Shown here piece after piece: positions 36,320 to 45,375 of a stretch of DNA of 64,000 nt. The translations under genes were made by a program, and so were the position numbers. Position 1 is the stretch's first letter; each line of letters begins with the position of its first letter. The notes under the pieces are model-generated. The model saw nothing but the letters and a program-made list of their open reading frames with translations. It did not search any database and was not told the DNA's origin. The DNA comes from Microvirga puerhi (GTDB taxonomy: Bacteria; Pseudomonadota; Alphaproteobacteria; Rhizobiales; Beijerinckiaceae), in contig NZ_JAIRBM010000002.1 in the NCBI RefSeq assembly GCF_020089865.1, positions 310,001-374,000 of the forward strand. The letters run 5' to 3'.

Positions 36320-37570
36320 CTAGGCGCTTTTCTTCAGCTCCGTCGTCTCCGCGATCTTGAGGGCAGCCTCCCGCTCTGCGATGTAATCGCGGGTCAGGGG
36401 CACAGTGTCGTTGCGCTTGGCGAGCTGGATCTGGAACACCACTGCATCCTGGAAGCGGAAGGCCGATTCCGACATGGCGAGATAGCATTCCCACATCCGG
36501 CAGAAACGCTCATCGTAGAGGCGCAGCACCTCCTCCCGCTGAGCCATGAACCGCTCGCGCCACTTCTGGAGCGTGAAGGCATAGTGCAGCCGCAGGATTT
36601 CGACGTCCGTGACGATCAGTCCGGCCTTCTCGATGGCGGGCATGACTTCGGAGAGCGTCGGCAGGTGGCCGCCCGGGAAGATGTAGCGGGAGATCCAGGG
36701 ATTGGTCGGGTAGGGCGTACCGGTCCGGCCGATGGTGTGGAGCAGCATCACGCCGTCGTTCTTCAGGAGACGGTGCGCGGTCTGGAAATAGGTGTCGTAG
36801 GACGGGACGCCCACGTGCTCGAACATGCCGACCGAGACGATGCGATCGAAGCTGCCTCGCGTGGACCGGTAATCCTCCAGTTCGAAGCGAACCCGCTCGG
36901 GAAGGCCTGCCGTCGCCGCGCGTTTGCGCGAGACCTCTAGCTGCTCCTCCGACAGAGTCACGCCTTTGACGGAGCCGGCTCCGCCCACCTGGGCCATGTA
37001 GAGGCCGAGACCGCCCCAGCCCGAGCCGATATCCAGCACGCTCTGGCCCGGATCGAGTAGGAGCTTCGCAGCGATGTGCCGCTTCTTCGCCATCTGGGCT
37101 TCTTCGAGGGTCGCGTCCGGATGGTCGAAATAGGCGCAGGAATACTGCTTGTCGCTGTCAAGGAAGAGATTGTAGAGCCGCCCGTCGAGATCATAGTGAT
37201 GGGCGACGTTTCGCTTCGAGCTGGCCGCATCGTTCTCGCTGCGCAGTTGCATCCATGTCCTGATCTTGCGCAGGCGATGCAGTGGAAGTTCGTCGAGTTC
37301 GCCGTGGGTGTCCTGCAGGAGCACTTGCAGCAGGTCGAAGATCGTGCCGCTCTCGATGATGAGACGACCGTCCATGAACAGTTCGCCCAGCTTCAGTTCA
37401 GGATGAAGGCAGAGGGCGAGCTGGGCGGCCGGATCGGTGAAGCGGATCGCGACTTTTGGTTCAGTTCCATCACCGAAGGTGAAGGTTTCCCCTCCGGCGG
37501 TGGTCATGCTCAGGGTGCCGTGTTTGACAGCCCGGGTCAGGGCCGTCTTGAGAAGTCTCTCCGACAGCAT
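36320..37570 (-). CDS. cfa: Cyclopropane-fatty-acyl-phospholipid synthase
   Basis: 416 residues. It transfers a methylene group from S-adenosylmethionine to double bonds of membrane lipid acyl chains, typically in stationary phase or acid stress. SAM-binding motif VLDIGSGWGGLGLYMAQ (about 195-211), GVTLSEEQ, and VSVGMFEHVG are present, with HYDLDGRLYNLFLD (active-site region) and the C-terminal RFCRMWECYLAMSE helix. The N-terminal ~90 residues form the lipid-binding SCP2-like domain. Full length for the family. Confidence 0.95.
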   Translation of the reverse strand: MLSERLLKTALTRAVKHGTLSMTTAGGETFTFGDGTEPKVAIRFTDPAAQLALCLHPELKLGELFMDGRLIIESGTIFDLLQVLLQDTHGELDELPLHRLRKIRTWMQLRSENDAASSKRNVAHHYDLDGRLYNLFLDSDKQYSCAYFDHPDATLEEAQMAKKRHIAAKLLLDPGQSVLDIGSGWGGLGLYMAQVGGAGSVKGVTLSEEQLEVSRKRAATAGLPERVRFELEDYRSTRGSFDRIVSVGMFEHVGVPSYDTYFQTAHRLLKNDGVMLLHTIGRTGTPYPTNPWISRYIFPGGHLPTLSEVMPAIEKAGLIVTDVEILRLHYAFTLQKWRERFMAQREEVLRLYDERFCRMWECYLAMSESAFRFQDAVVFQIQLAKRNDTVPLTRDYIAEREAALKIAETTELKKSA

Positions 37571-37641
37571 TGGGATCCCCGTCGTAGTTTATCTCCGGAC
37601 GGGGATTGTCGCGCATCGAGAAAAGATTTCCAGCCCTCAAG

Positions 37642-38955
37642 CTATGCTTTGGTTGCGCCGAAGACCCGCGTAAAGATCGTATCCACGTGCTTGTAATGAT
37701 AGCCAAGATCAAAGCAGGCTTCGATTTCGGCCGGGGACAGATACTTCGTCACGTCGGCATCATTCTTTAGTAGAGTCAGGAAATCACCTTCGCCGCGCCA
37801 GACCGGCATCGCGTTACGCTGGACGAGACGATAGGCATCTTCTCGAGAAGCGCCCCGCTGTGTGAGCGCCAGGAGGACACGCTGCGAATGCACCAGGCCG
37901 CCGAGGCGGTCGAGGTTCTTCTGCATGTTCTCGGGATAAACGACGAGCTTGTCGACGACGCTGGTCAGCCGGGCGAGGGCGAAGTCGAGAGTCACGGTGG
38001 AATCCGGCCCGATCATGCGCTCGACGGAAGAATGCGAGATGTCCCGCTCGTGCCAGAGGGCGACATTCTCCATGGCAGGCATGGCATAGGCACGGACCAT
38101 GCGCGCAAGGCCTGTGAGGTTTTCGGTGAGCACAGGGTTGCGCTTGTGCGGCATCGCCGAGGAGCCTTTCTGGCCCGCGGAAAAATACTCCTCCGCTTCC
38201 AGGACTTCACTGCGCTGCAGGTGGCGGATTTCAGTCGCCAGACGCTCGATGGAGGAGGCGATGACCGCGAGCGTGGCGAAATACATGGCATGCCGGTCGC
38301 GGGGGATCACCTGGGTCGAGACCGGCTCGACGGAAAGCCCCATCTTCTCCGCCACGTATTCCTCGACGCGGGGATCGATATTGGCAAAGGTGCCGACCGC
38401 TCCTGAGATCGCGCAGGTCGCGACCTCGCGTTGGGCCTCGATGAGCCGCAGCTTGCAGCGCTCGAATTCCGCATAGGCCTGGGCGAGCTTCAGACCGAAA
38501 GTGGTCGGCTCCGCATGGATGCCGTGTGAGCGGCCGATGGTCGGGGTCAGCTTGTGCTCGAAGGCCCGCCGCTTCAGGGCCGCGAGCAGATCGTCGATGT
38601 CCTTGAGAAGCAGGTCGGAGGCGCGGACCAGCTGGACGTTGAACGTGGTATCGAGCACATCGGACGACGTCATGCCCTGGTGGACGAAGCGCGCCTCGGG
38701 TCCGACAATCTCGGCAAGATGGGTCAGGAAGGCGATGACGTCGTGCTTCACCTCGCGCTCGATGGCGTCGATGCGCTCGACGTCGAACGTCGCGGCAGAG
38801 CCCTTTTCCCAGACCTTGTCCGCTGCATCCTTCGGTACGACACCCAGGTCGGCCAGGGCCGTCGTCGCATGGGCCTCGATCTCGAACCAGATCCGGAACT
38901 TGGTTTCAGGGGACCAGATGGCCACCATCTCGGGGCGGCTGTAGCGGGGGATCAC
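37642..38955 (-). CDS. purB: Adenylosuccinate lyase
   Basis: 437 residues. Catalyses two beta-eliminations in purine synthesis: SAICAR to AICAR and adenylosuccinate to AMP. Family marks: RYSRPEMVAIWSPETKFRIW at the start, HQGMTSSDVLDT (catalytic His/Thr/Ser), GRSHGIHAEPTTFG, and the fumarase-superfamily signature GSSAMPHKRNP. The start has GGAGAAAG nearby. It is followed 71 bases later by cfa on the same strand. Confidence 0.97.
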   Translation of the reverse strand: MIPRYSRPEMVAIWSPETKFRIWFEIEAHATTALADLGVVPKDAADKVWEKGSAATFDVERIDAIEREVKHDVIAFLTHLAEIVGPEARFVHQGMTSSDVLDTTFNVQLVRASDLLLKDIDDLLAALKRRAFEHKLTPTIGRSHGIHAEPTTFGLKLAQAYAEFERCKLRLIEAQREVATCAISGAVGTFANIDPRVEEYVAEKMGLSVEPVSTQVIPRDRHAMYFATLAVIASSIERLATEIRHLQRSEVLEAEEYFSAGQKGSSAMPHKRNPVLTENLTGLARMVRAYAMPAMENVALWHERDISHSSVERMIGPDSTVTLDFALARLTSVVDKLVVYPENMQKNLDRLGGLVHSQRVLLALTQRGASREDAYRLVQRNAMPVWRGEGDFLTLLKNDADVTKYLSPAEIEACFDLGYHYKHVDTIFTRVFGATKA

Positions 38956-39195
38956 GGGCTTTCTCCTGCATGCGCGAGACTACTTCCAGGCCCGGAGCCT
39001 GTGCGCGTCGCCGCCATTGTGCTGACGTCGCGGGTTCGGCCCATCGGCTTGGAGGTGAACATGGACGTGATCGCTATTGGATGACGACCCGGAACACAAG
39101 CGCGTTCGCCGTTCCGGCTCGCCCCAAACATTCGTCCGGGAGGGTTCTTCGGATGTCGCGACCGAAATCGCCCTTGACCTAGACATGATTTTGCC

Positions 39196-39239
39196 TCAAA
39201 CGCCTGTTTGAAATTCAAACGCACGTTTGAATTTCAAAC
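39196..39239. promoter_or_regulatory. Composite TetR-type operator: interlocking CAAAC/GTTTG palindromes
   Basis: Half-sites alternate with a 19-base period: CAAAC begins at 39197, 39216 and 39235, and GTTTG at 39206 and 39225. This yields overlapping palindromes, including TTCAAACGCACGTTTGAA at 39214-39231 (8-base arms) and GTTTGAATTTCAAAC at 39225-39239. It ends 15 bases before the first gene of the membrane protein/TetR pair, so it is most likely the regulator's own operator covering the promoter or transcript start. Confidence 0.8.
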
Positions 39240-39254
39240 TTCGAGAGGTCACCT

Positions 39255-39872
39255 ATGCAACGTCCCCTGAATCGGTTTGCAAGGAAGATCGACAATCTAG
39301 GCGAAAACATCGTTCTGCTAGTCATCATCACAGTCGCCGTCATTGCCTGTATCGCGGCGATTTCGAACGTACGCCTCGGGAGGGATGCAGCTGTCGAGGT
39401 GGTCTTCACCGACGCGACTGAAAACCTCGCGCCGCTAGCGGCAGCGAGCCTCCTGGATGCCAATTTCACGACGAACGCGTTCCGCTCCAAGGTGGCGAGC
39501 CCTGCCGAGTTCGCTGCCGCGTTCGGTTCCACCGAGCGGTCTGTGGTTCTCGCCACGGGAACCGATTGGCCGGCAGTGGAAGCGCGTCCGGAGACGAAGC
39601 CGGTGCCGGTCCGGGTCCGCCCGCCTGTCGTGTCCGCCTGTGCAGATACCTGCGAGACGTTCAGCTCACATGCGATCCTTCCACCGCTGCGGCCTGCGGC
39701 TGTGAGCACCGTCCAAGTCGCTCAGCCAATGGCGACTGCCCCCGAGCCTGAGGAACGAGGGCGACTGTCTCTCCTGGGTATGCCGCTTCCCCGGTTCGTG
39801 CCGTCGGGTGAGCGGATCATCGAGGCCATGACGTCGCTCGGCGGCTCGATCACCGATCTCGTCCTGAAATGA
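39255..39872 (+). CDS. Membrane-anchored protein of unknown function, operonic with TetR regulator
   Basis: 205 residues. One transmembrane helix (about 18-38) follows a basic N-terminus, so the bulk is probably periplasmic. It has a region with two nearby cysteines (SACADTCET, about 122-130) and Pro-rich linkers, and ends in an amphipathic-looking stretch ([22 protein letters not shown] region). I do not recognise the family. GAGAGG precedes the ATG at good spacing, and the stop overlaps the TetR start (AATGA). The operator directly upstream makes it the prime target of that repressor. Confidence 0.65.
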   Translation: MQRPLNRFARKIDNLGENIVLLVIITVAVIACIAAISNVRLGRDAAVEVVFTDATENLAPLAAASLLDANFTTNAFRSKVASPAEFAAAFGSTERSVVLATGTDWPAVEARPETKPVPVRVRPPVVSACADTCETFSSHAILPPLRPAAVSTVQVAQPMATAPEPEERGRLSLLGMPLPRFVPSGERIIEAMTSLGGSITDLVLK

Positions 39873-40516
39873 TCCGGGCCGCGGACCGAACTCGGCAGGC
39901 TCTCCTCGACGCCGCAATCGCCGTCTTCTCCGAGAAGGGTTACGAGGGCGCCTCCGTTCGGGAGATTACACGCGAGGCGCATGCCAATCAGGCTGCAATC
40001 ACCTATCACTTCGGTGGCAAGGAGGGCCTTTACCGGGAGGTCCTGCTCGCCACGTTCCGGGCTTTCAAGGAGTCGAACCTTCTCGATGCGGAAAAGCTCG
40101 ATGCACTGCCACCGAAGGAAGCCTTAAGACTTTTCCTGCGGCAGCAATTGCTGCCTCTCTGCAGACGCGGCCAGCTCGCGCGGTTCACCAGGATCCTGAA
40201 CTGGGAGATCCTCCAGCGGACGGAGGTTTTCCAGGAACTTGTGGTGTCGCAGAACATATCGGCCATCTCGGCAGCAGAGGGGCTCGTCCGGCGGTTCCTG
40301 GGAGAGGCGGCGGATCGCGAGGCTGTCGCCGTCACGACCCTATGGCTGATGCATCAGGGCTTCATCTTCGTCCGCGGCTCTGAGCACCTCTCGCGGGCGC
40401 CGCTCAATTTCAAGCTCGACGACGCCTTTGTGGACCGGTTGGCAAATCTCCTCGCCGAGCTGCTGACGGTCGGTCTATCCGGGACGGGACGTGCTCGAGG
40501 CGAGATCTGCCGCTAG
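39869..40516 (+). CDS. TetR/AcrR regulator, CerR (DUF1956) type
   Basis: 215 residues. The N-terminal TetR domain is clear: [48 protein letters not shown] (about 12-60, helix-turn-helix at about 33-52). The C-terminal ligand domain has an RILNWEI segment and a helical end similar to CerR-type regulators such as CecR/YbiH. It overlaps the membrane-protein gene by four bases, and its last codons overlap the end of the convergent rpe gene. Expected to repress its own operon from the palindromes at 39196-39239; the inducer is unknown. Confidence 0.9.
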   Translation: MIRAADRTRQALLDAAIAVFSEKGYEGASVREITREAHANQAAITYHFGGKEGLYREVLLATFRAFKESNLLDAEKLDALPPKEALRLFLRQQLLPLCRRGQLARFTRILNWEILQRTEVFQELVVSQNISAISAAEGLVRRFLGEAADREAVAVTTLWLMHQGFIFVRGSEHLSRAPLNFKLDDAFVDRLANLLAELLTVGLSGTGRARGEICR

Positions 40517-41184
40517 CGCGCCTTCTCGGCGGCTTCGCGGATCGCGGCGATATTGCGGGCATAAGCCTCGGGCCCACCCTTGAAGGTCGCGGATCCCGCC
40601 ACGAGCACGTTGGCGCCGGCCTCGACGACGAGGGGCGCCGTCTCCGGCGTGATGCCGCCGTCGATTTCAATATCGATCGGCCGGTCACCGACCATGTCGC
40701 TGATCCTGCGAACCTTGTCGCAGACCGATCCGATGAAGGCCTGGCCGCCAAAGCCCGGATTGACGGTCATGAGCAGGATCAGGTCCACCATGTCCAGGAC
40801 GGGCTCGATCGCGCCTTCGTGCGAGCCCGGATTGAGGACGATGCCGGCCTTCTTGCCCAGCGCCCGGATAGTCTGAAGGCTGCGGTGAAGATGCGGGCCT
40901 GCCTCGGCATGAATGCTGATGATGTCGGCGCCGGCCTTCGCGAAGGATTCGAGATACGGATCCACCGGCGCGATCATCAGGTGGACGTCGAAGGCCTTGC
41001 TCGTGTGCGGGCGGATCGCCTTCACGATGTCTGGACCCAGAGTGATGTTGGGCACGAAGTGGCCATCCATCACGTCGATATGGATCCAGTCGGCGCCGGC
41101 CTTGTCGACGGCGCGAATTTCCTCGCCGAGCTTGGAGAAGTCGGAGGCTAGGATGGAGGGGGCGATCAGAAGGGGGCGTTTCAT
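40513..41184 (-). CDS. rpe: Ribulose-phosphate 3-epimerase
   Basis: 223 residues, TIM-barrel enzyme interconverting ribulose 5-phosphate and xylulose 5-phosphate in the pentose phosphate and Calvin pathways. Conserved features: [27 protein letters not shown] (metal His/Asp), [16 protein letters not shown] and EIDGGI (catalytic Asp). The metal ligands are all present. The 3' end overlaps the TetR gene end by four bases on the opposite strand. Confidence 0.97.
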   Translation of the reverse strand: MKRPLLIAPSILASDFSKLGEEIRAVDKAGADWIHIDVMDGHFVPNITLGPDIVKAIRPHTSKAFDVHLMIAPVDPYLESFAKAGADIISIHAEAGPHLHRSLQTIRALGKKAGIVLNPGSHEGAIEPVLDMVDLILLMTVNPGFGGQAFIGSVCDKVRRISDMVGDRPIDIEIDGGITPETAPLVVEAGANVLVAGSATFKGGPEAYARNIAAIREAAEKAR

Positions 41185-41395
41185 GGGCGCGCCGGTAGCA
41201 TGCGCACGGCCTTACGGCAACGGGTCTGCCGTCCCAAGCCATGCGTTTGGGAGCAGACACCTGGGGAGAGGGCCTTTTGCCACAGGAAAGCCGTGGACGC
41301 CTCGGAGAGAACGGGAGTAAAGAAACGGTCGCGTGAGGAGCGCTTTCCCTCTTCATCTCTCGATCCTGAGAGGAACAGGATAAGGCAGGGTTTTG

Positions 41396-42637
41396 ATGCG
41401 TAAGGATGTTGTGGTTCTGGGTGCCGGCATCGTCGGCGTATCCGTCGCCGTGCACTTGCAGAAGCGGGGTCGTTCCGTACTTCTCGTGGACAGGCGACAA
41501 CCGGGCCTCGAAACGTCCTTCGGAAATGCTGGCCTGATCCAGCGTGAAGGCGTCTATCCTTACGGCTTCCCGCACGATTTCGGCGCGCTCCTGCGTTATG
41601 CGCTGAACAACACCATCGACGCGCATTATCATCTGGCGGCGCTGCCGAAGATCGCTCCCTTCCTGTTCCAGTATTGGATGCATTCGCGTCCCGCCCAGCA
41701 CAAGGCGATCGCGCGCCTTTACGCGCCGTTGATCGAGCATAGTGTCATCGAGCATATGGCGCTGGCGGAGGAGGCAGGCTCGACCGAGCTCATCCGGCCG
41801 ACCGGTTGGATGAAGGTTTTTCGCTCCGAGCAGGCCATGGAGACGCAGGTCCGCGACGCGGAGCAGGTCAAGCGCGACTTCGGCGTCAACTTCGACGCTC
41901 TCAATGGCGCGGCCGTGGCGGAGCGCGAGCCTCATCTCAAGGTCCCGCTCAAGGGCGGCATCCACTGGACCGATCCGGCGGCGATCTACGACCCGCACGC
42001 GCTCGTCATGTCCTATGTGGATCTGTTCACCCGTCTGGGTGGCGAACTGGCAGAGGGCGACGCGAAGACCCTCGAGCAGACGACAAATGGCTGGCTCATC
42101 CAGACGGAGAAGGGACCTGTCGAGGCTGGTGCCGTCGTCGTGGCTCTCGGGCCGTGGGCCGATGTGGTCACGCGCAAGCTCGGCTATCATTTCCCGCTCG
42201 CCGTGAAGCGCGGTTATCACATGCATTACAAGGCCGAGGGAAATGCGGTGCTCAACCGTCCGACCCTCGATTTCGAGCGCGGATACTTTCTAGCGCCGAT
42301 GGCGCGGGGCATCCGCCTCACCACAGGCGCCGAATTCGCCGACCGTGACGCGCCGAAGACGCCGGTGCAGCTCCAGCGTGCCGAACCGATCGCCAAGGCA
42401 TTCTTCCCCCTCGGTGAGCGGGTCGATCCGGAGCCCTGGATGGGCATGCGGCCCTGCACGCCCGACATGATGCCGATCATCGGCCGGGCTCCGCGCCACA
42501 AGGACCTCTGGTTCAGCTTCGGCCACGCCCATCACGGCATGACCCTCGGACCCATCACCGGCCGCATCGTCGCCGAGATGGTGACGGGCGAAGCCCCCGT
42601 GATCGACCCGAAGCCTTACCGGGCGGAGCGGTTCTAG
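41396..42637 (+). CDS. FAD-dependent D-amino-acid dehydrogenase-like oxidoreductase
   Basis: 413 residues. The N-terminus has the FAD dinucleotide-binding motif VVVLGAGIVGVSVAVHLQKRG, and the acidic/basic pair VDRRQPG follows. The GNAGLIQREGVYPYGFP segment and the C-terminal GMRPCTPDMMPIIG and FGHAHHGMTLGPITGRIVAEMV match the DadA group, which oxidises D-amino acids and passes electrons to quinones. Exact substrate is uncertain. I chose the ATG at 41396; a TTG one codon earlier is also possible. Confidence 0.9.
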   Translation: MRKDVVVLGAGIVGVSVAVHLQKRGRSVLLVDRRQPGLETSFGNAGLIQREGVYPYGFPHDFGALLRYALNNTIDAHYHLAALPKIAPFLFQYWMHSRPAQHKAIARLYAPLIEHSVIEHMALAEEAGSTELIRPTGWMKVFRSEQAMETQVRDAEQVKRDFGVNFDALNGAAVAEREPHLKVPLKGGIHWTDPAAIYDPHALVMSYVDLFTRLGGELAEGDAKTLEQTTNGWLIQTEKGPVEAGAVVVALGPWADVVTRKLGYHFPLAVKRGYHMHYKAEGNAVLNRPTLDFERGYFLAPMARGIRLTTGAEFADRDAPKTPVQLQRAEPIAKAFFPLGERVDPEPWMGMRPCTPDMMPIIGRAPRHKDLWFSFGHAHHGMTLGPITGRIVAEMVTGEAPVIDPKPYRAERF

Positions 42638-42735
42638 CAGTCGGGGCCAGCGCCTGCGCTGCGGGGCCAATTGTGCGCCTTTCTCACTTGGTCGCCGGCG
42701 CATGAGAATAGCTTGCACAGCAAGGATCGGACCTT

Positions 42736-42758
42736 GATATGGTATGAAATATCATATC
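42736..42758. promoter_or_regulatory. AT-rich 23-bp near-perfect palindrome upstream of GST gene
   Basis: GATATG then GTATGAAATAT then CATATC: nine of eleven pairs around the centre match. It lies 30-50 bases before the glutathione transferase gene, in a short AT-rich island, and has no T-tract, so it fits an operator rather than a terminator. The regulator is unknown. Confidence 0.45.
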
Positions 42759-42788
42759 TATTGAGGCGGACTTTGTTGTTCGGCTTTC

Positions 42789-43418
42789 ATGCTCGGTGGG
42801 TGGCTTTTGAAACTCTTCTTTGCACCGCTCTCACCCTTCGTGCGGAAAGTTCTCGTGACAGCTCACGAGACGCAGCAGGACCACTTGATCGAGCGCGTAA
42901 ATAGTGCACCTCATCCCATCTATCGGGACGAAGACATTGCTCGGCACAATCCTCTCGGACAGGCTCCGACCGCGATTGCCGATGACGGTGAGGTGATCTA
43001 CGGCAGTCGCGTGATCTGCGAATACCTCGATGCGCAATCAACGGCCTTGAAGGTATTTCCGGTCGCTTCTTCTGCTCGCTGGAGGGCCTTGGTTCAGCAG
43101 GCCCTTGGCGATGGTATTACCGATGCAGCACTGCTCGCACGATATGAGCAGAATGTGCGTCCGGCCGAGTTGCGCTGGGACATGTGGAGTGCCACGCAAA
43201 TGACGAAGGTCACGGCTGGCCTCGACGAAGTGGAAAGGCTGGCGAAAACCTTTGGCGAGGCAGTGACGATCGGCACTATCACGATTGCCTGTGCAATAGG
43301 TTATCTGGATTTCCGCTTCGGGGATCTGAGCTGGCGTTCAGGAAGGCCTGCTGCATCCCAATGGTATGAGTGGTTTGCCGCCCGGCCTTCGATGATGGCG
43401 ACTCGCCCACAGGCCTAG
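42789..43418 (+). CDS. Glutathione S-transferase family protein
   Basis: 209 residues from the ATG at 42789. The N-terminal thioredoxin-like domain begins KLFFAPLSPFVRKV and has NPLGQAPTAI (cis-Pro) and the glutathione-binding VIYGSRVICEYLD. The C-terminal helical domain is of normal length. GSTs conjugate or otherwise use glutathione on electrophiles or peroxides; the substrate is unknown. A TTG at 42807 would start exactly where GSTs usually start (LKLFFAPLS) and has GGTGGG six bases upstream, so the true start may be there. Confidence 0.88.
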   Translation: MLGGWLLKLFFAPLSPFVRKVLVTAHETQQDHLIERVNSAPHPIYRDEDIARHNPLGQAPTAIADDGEVIYGSRVICEYLDAQSTALKVFPVASSARWRALVQQALGDGITDAALLARYEQNVRPAELRWDMWSATQMTKVTAGLDEVERLAKTFGEAVTIGTITIACAIGYLDFRFGDLSWRSGRPAASQWYEWFAARPSMMATRPQA

Positions 43419-43448
43419 AATCGAAGGGCAGGGGAAGCTGCCCTTGCA

Positions 43449-44489
43449 TCAAGCCGGGCCGCCTCCCCACTTGTCGCGCCACGCCGGAAGCGCCCCTTCG
43501 AAGGGCAGGGCTTTGGCCTCGTAGACGCCGCGGGCGATCGCGCGGGCGACGCAATCCGCGGCAGCGACCGTCAGGTATGTGAAGTCCGTCGCCTCGTCGC
43601 CGAGGGCCTTGCGGCCGGTCGCGGCCGTGAAGAGCGTGTCACCGTCGAAGAGGCCGTGGGAGAAGCGCAGGGCCCTCGCGAAACCCGCATGGGATGAGAG
43701 GGCGAGCCGCTTCGCCTGGGCCTTGGTGAGGACGGCGTCGGTCGCCACGAGCGCGATCGTGGTCGCCGGTTGCGGGCCACCCTTCCAGACCGGCTTGCGC
43801 TCCTCCGGTGCGACGTGCGTCGGGTGTCCCTTTCCGCCGAATTCCGCGCCTTCTTCCAGGCCGCCCGCCCAGAAATGCGGACCCGCGCCGATCACAGCGG
43901 AGGCGATGCTGTTCACGATTACCAGGGCGCCGACAGTGTGGCCGGAAGGCGTGACGGCGCTCGCGGAGCCGAGCCCGCCCTTCAGGTTCACGGTGGTCGC
44001 TCCGAACCCGCCGCCCGCCGTGCCGAGCGCGAAGTCTGATCCGGCCTTCTCCGCAGCTGCGTAGCCGAGCTCCCGATAGGGCGGATAGCGTCCCCAATCC
44101 TTGTTGCCGCCGTTCAGCATGTCGAAGACGACAGCCTGCGAAACGATCGGGATGCAGACCGTTCCAATCTGAAAACCGATATGGCGCTCGCGCAGATAGG
44201 CCTGGACGCCGCTGGCGGCATCGAGCCCGAAGGCGGAGCCGCCGGCGAGGACGATGCCATGGATGCCGGGCACCATCTTGTCGGGCTCGAGGAGGTCGGT
44301 TTCCCTTGTCCCGGGCGCACCACCCATCACGGCGCAGGAGGCGACGGCCGGGCTGTCGAAAAGGGCGACAGTGACACCCGAGGCGAGGGCAGCGTCCTCG
44401 GCATTGCCGACCGTCACGCCGGCGACGTCGGTAATAAGATTGCGGCGGCTTGTCATGCCGTAAGGCAAGCCCAAAACCTCACGCTTCAC
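43449..44489 (-). CDS. P1 (DmpA/NylC-like) family peptidase
   Basis: 346 residues. Members are N-terminal nucleophile hydrolases that cleave themselves and then hydrolyse N-terminal amino acids, beta-peptides or nylon oligomers. Visible family parts: NLITDVAGVTVGN at the start, VLAGGSAFGLDAASGV, GTAGGGFGATTVNLKGGLGSAS, and the autocleavage region QPATTIALVATDAVLT where a Ser/Thr after the cleavage point becomes the nucleophile. I place the nucleophile at one of the two Thr of PATT but cannot fix it by eye. The start has a convergent GST neighbour and a REP-like element upstream. Confidence 0.85.
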   Translation of the reverse strand: MKREVLGLPYGMTSRRNLITDVAGVTVGNAEDAALASGVTVALFDSPAVASCAVMGGAPGTRETDLLEPDKMVPGIHGIVLAGGSAFGLDAASGVQAYLRERHIGFQIGTVCIPIVSQAVVFDMLNGGNKDWGRYPPYRELGYAAAEKAGSDFALGTAGGGFGATTVNLKGGLGSASAVTPSGHTVGALVIVNSIASAVIGAGPHFWAGGLEEGAEFGGKGHPTHVAPEERKPVWKGGPQPATTIALVATDAVLTKAQAKRLALSSHAGFARALRFSHGLFDGDTLFTAATGRKALGDEATDFTYLTVAAADCVARAIARGVYEAKALPFEGALPAWRDKWGGGPA

Positions 44490-44538
44490 AAGCTGGCGAT
44501 CCCTTCCCGCCAGGCTTTCTTGTGGGCAGATGAACGGG

Positions 44539-44633
44539 TAGAGCTGTTTCCACTAACGTGGAATCACCTCTTTTCTTTGGTGTGCCGCATTTTTTGACGG
44601 CGAACCGGACCCACTTCGCCGAAAAATGCTCTG
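44539..44633 (+). repeat. 95-bp palindromic dispersed repeat, copy 1
   Basis: A 95-base element with 92 identical positions to the inverted copy at 60712-60806. It contains three hairpins: TTCCAC/GTGGAA (44548-44563), CACC/GGTG (44565-44582) and a long one, GCATTTTT plus CGGCGAA with their complements (44587-44629), enclosed by ends TAGAGC and GCTCT. It lies between the P1 peptidase and ccdA starts. It resembles REP-type intergenic elements of this order. Confidence 0.9.
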
Positions 44634-44642
44634 GAAAGCGTC

Positions 44643-45368
44643 ATGCTCAACATTTCCCTTCCGGCTGCCGCCCTTGGGGGCCTCATCAGCTTCCTGAGCC
44701 CCTGCGTCCTGCCGCTGGTGCCGCCCTATCTGTCCTTCCTGGCCGGAACCACCTTCGACCAGTTGAACGCGGGCGAGGGCGCCGTGCGGCGCCGTGCCAT
44801 GCTGGCGGCGCTACTGTTCGTTGCCGGCTTTTCGACCGTGTTCGTGCTGCTGGGGGCGACCGCCTCGGCCCTGGGACAGACCGTCCGGCAATATCTCGAT
44901 GTCCTGAGCACGCTCGCCGGCATCGCGATCATCGTGATGGGCCTACACTTTCTCGGGCTCTTCAGGGTTGCCCTTTTCTACCGCGAGGCCCGGTTCTCGG
45001 TGAACCGTCCGGTGGGTCTTTGGGGCGCCTATGTGATGGGGCTCGCCTTCGCCTTCGGCTGGACCCCCTGCATCGGCCCGGTTCTGGCGGCGATCCTCGC
45101 GGTCGCCGGGTCGGAGACGAGCGTCTCCCGCGGGGCTCTGCTGCTGGCGGCCTACTCGGCAGGATTGGGCATTCCATTCCTCCTCGCCGCCTTCGCCATG
45201 AAGCCTTTCGTGGCTCTCATCAAGCGCATGCGGTCGCATTTCGCGACCGTCGAGAAGGTCATGGGCGTCCTCCTCGTCCTCACCGGCATCGCCTTCCTCA
45301 CCGGCTGGATCGGCAACATGTCCTTCTGGCTGCTGGAGACATTTCCGGTGCTCGGCCGGTTGGGGTGA
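44643..45368 (+). CDS. ccdA: Cytochrome c biogenesis protein CcdA
   Basis: 241 residues with six predicted transmembrane helices. CcdA carries reducing power from cytoplasmic thioredoxin across the membrane for cytochrome c maturation and other periplasmic thiols. The two redox cysteines lie in FLSPCVLPLVPPYLSFLAG (TM1) and GWTPCIGPVLAAIL (TM4). The start is close to the end of the 95-bp repeat and has only a weak ribosome site (GGAAAGCG). It converges with the GNAT gene. Confidence 0.95.
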   Translation: MLNISLPAAALGGLISFLSPCVLPLVPPYLSFLAGTTFDQLNAGEGAVRRRAMLAALLFVAGFSTVFVLLGATASALGQTVRQYLDVLSTLAGIAIIVMGLHFLGLFRVALFYREARFSVNRPVGLWGAYVMGLAFAFGWTPCIGPVLAAILAVAGSETSVSRGALLLAAYSAGLGIPFLLAAFAMKPFVALIKRMRSHFATVEKVMGVLLVLTGIAFLTGWIGNMSFWLLETFPVLGRLG

Positions 45369-45375
45369 TGGTGGT

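Noticed and set aside
40685-42226. 513-codon minus-strand open frame spanning rpe and the DadA-like gene
   Set aside because: Runs antisense to one real gene and out of register with another; low-complexity shadow sequence.
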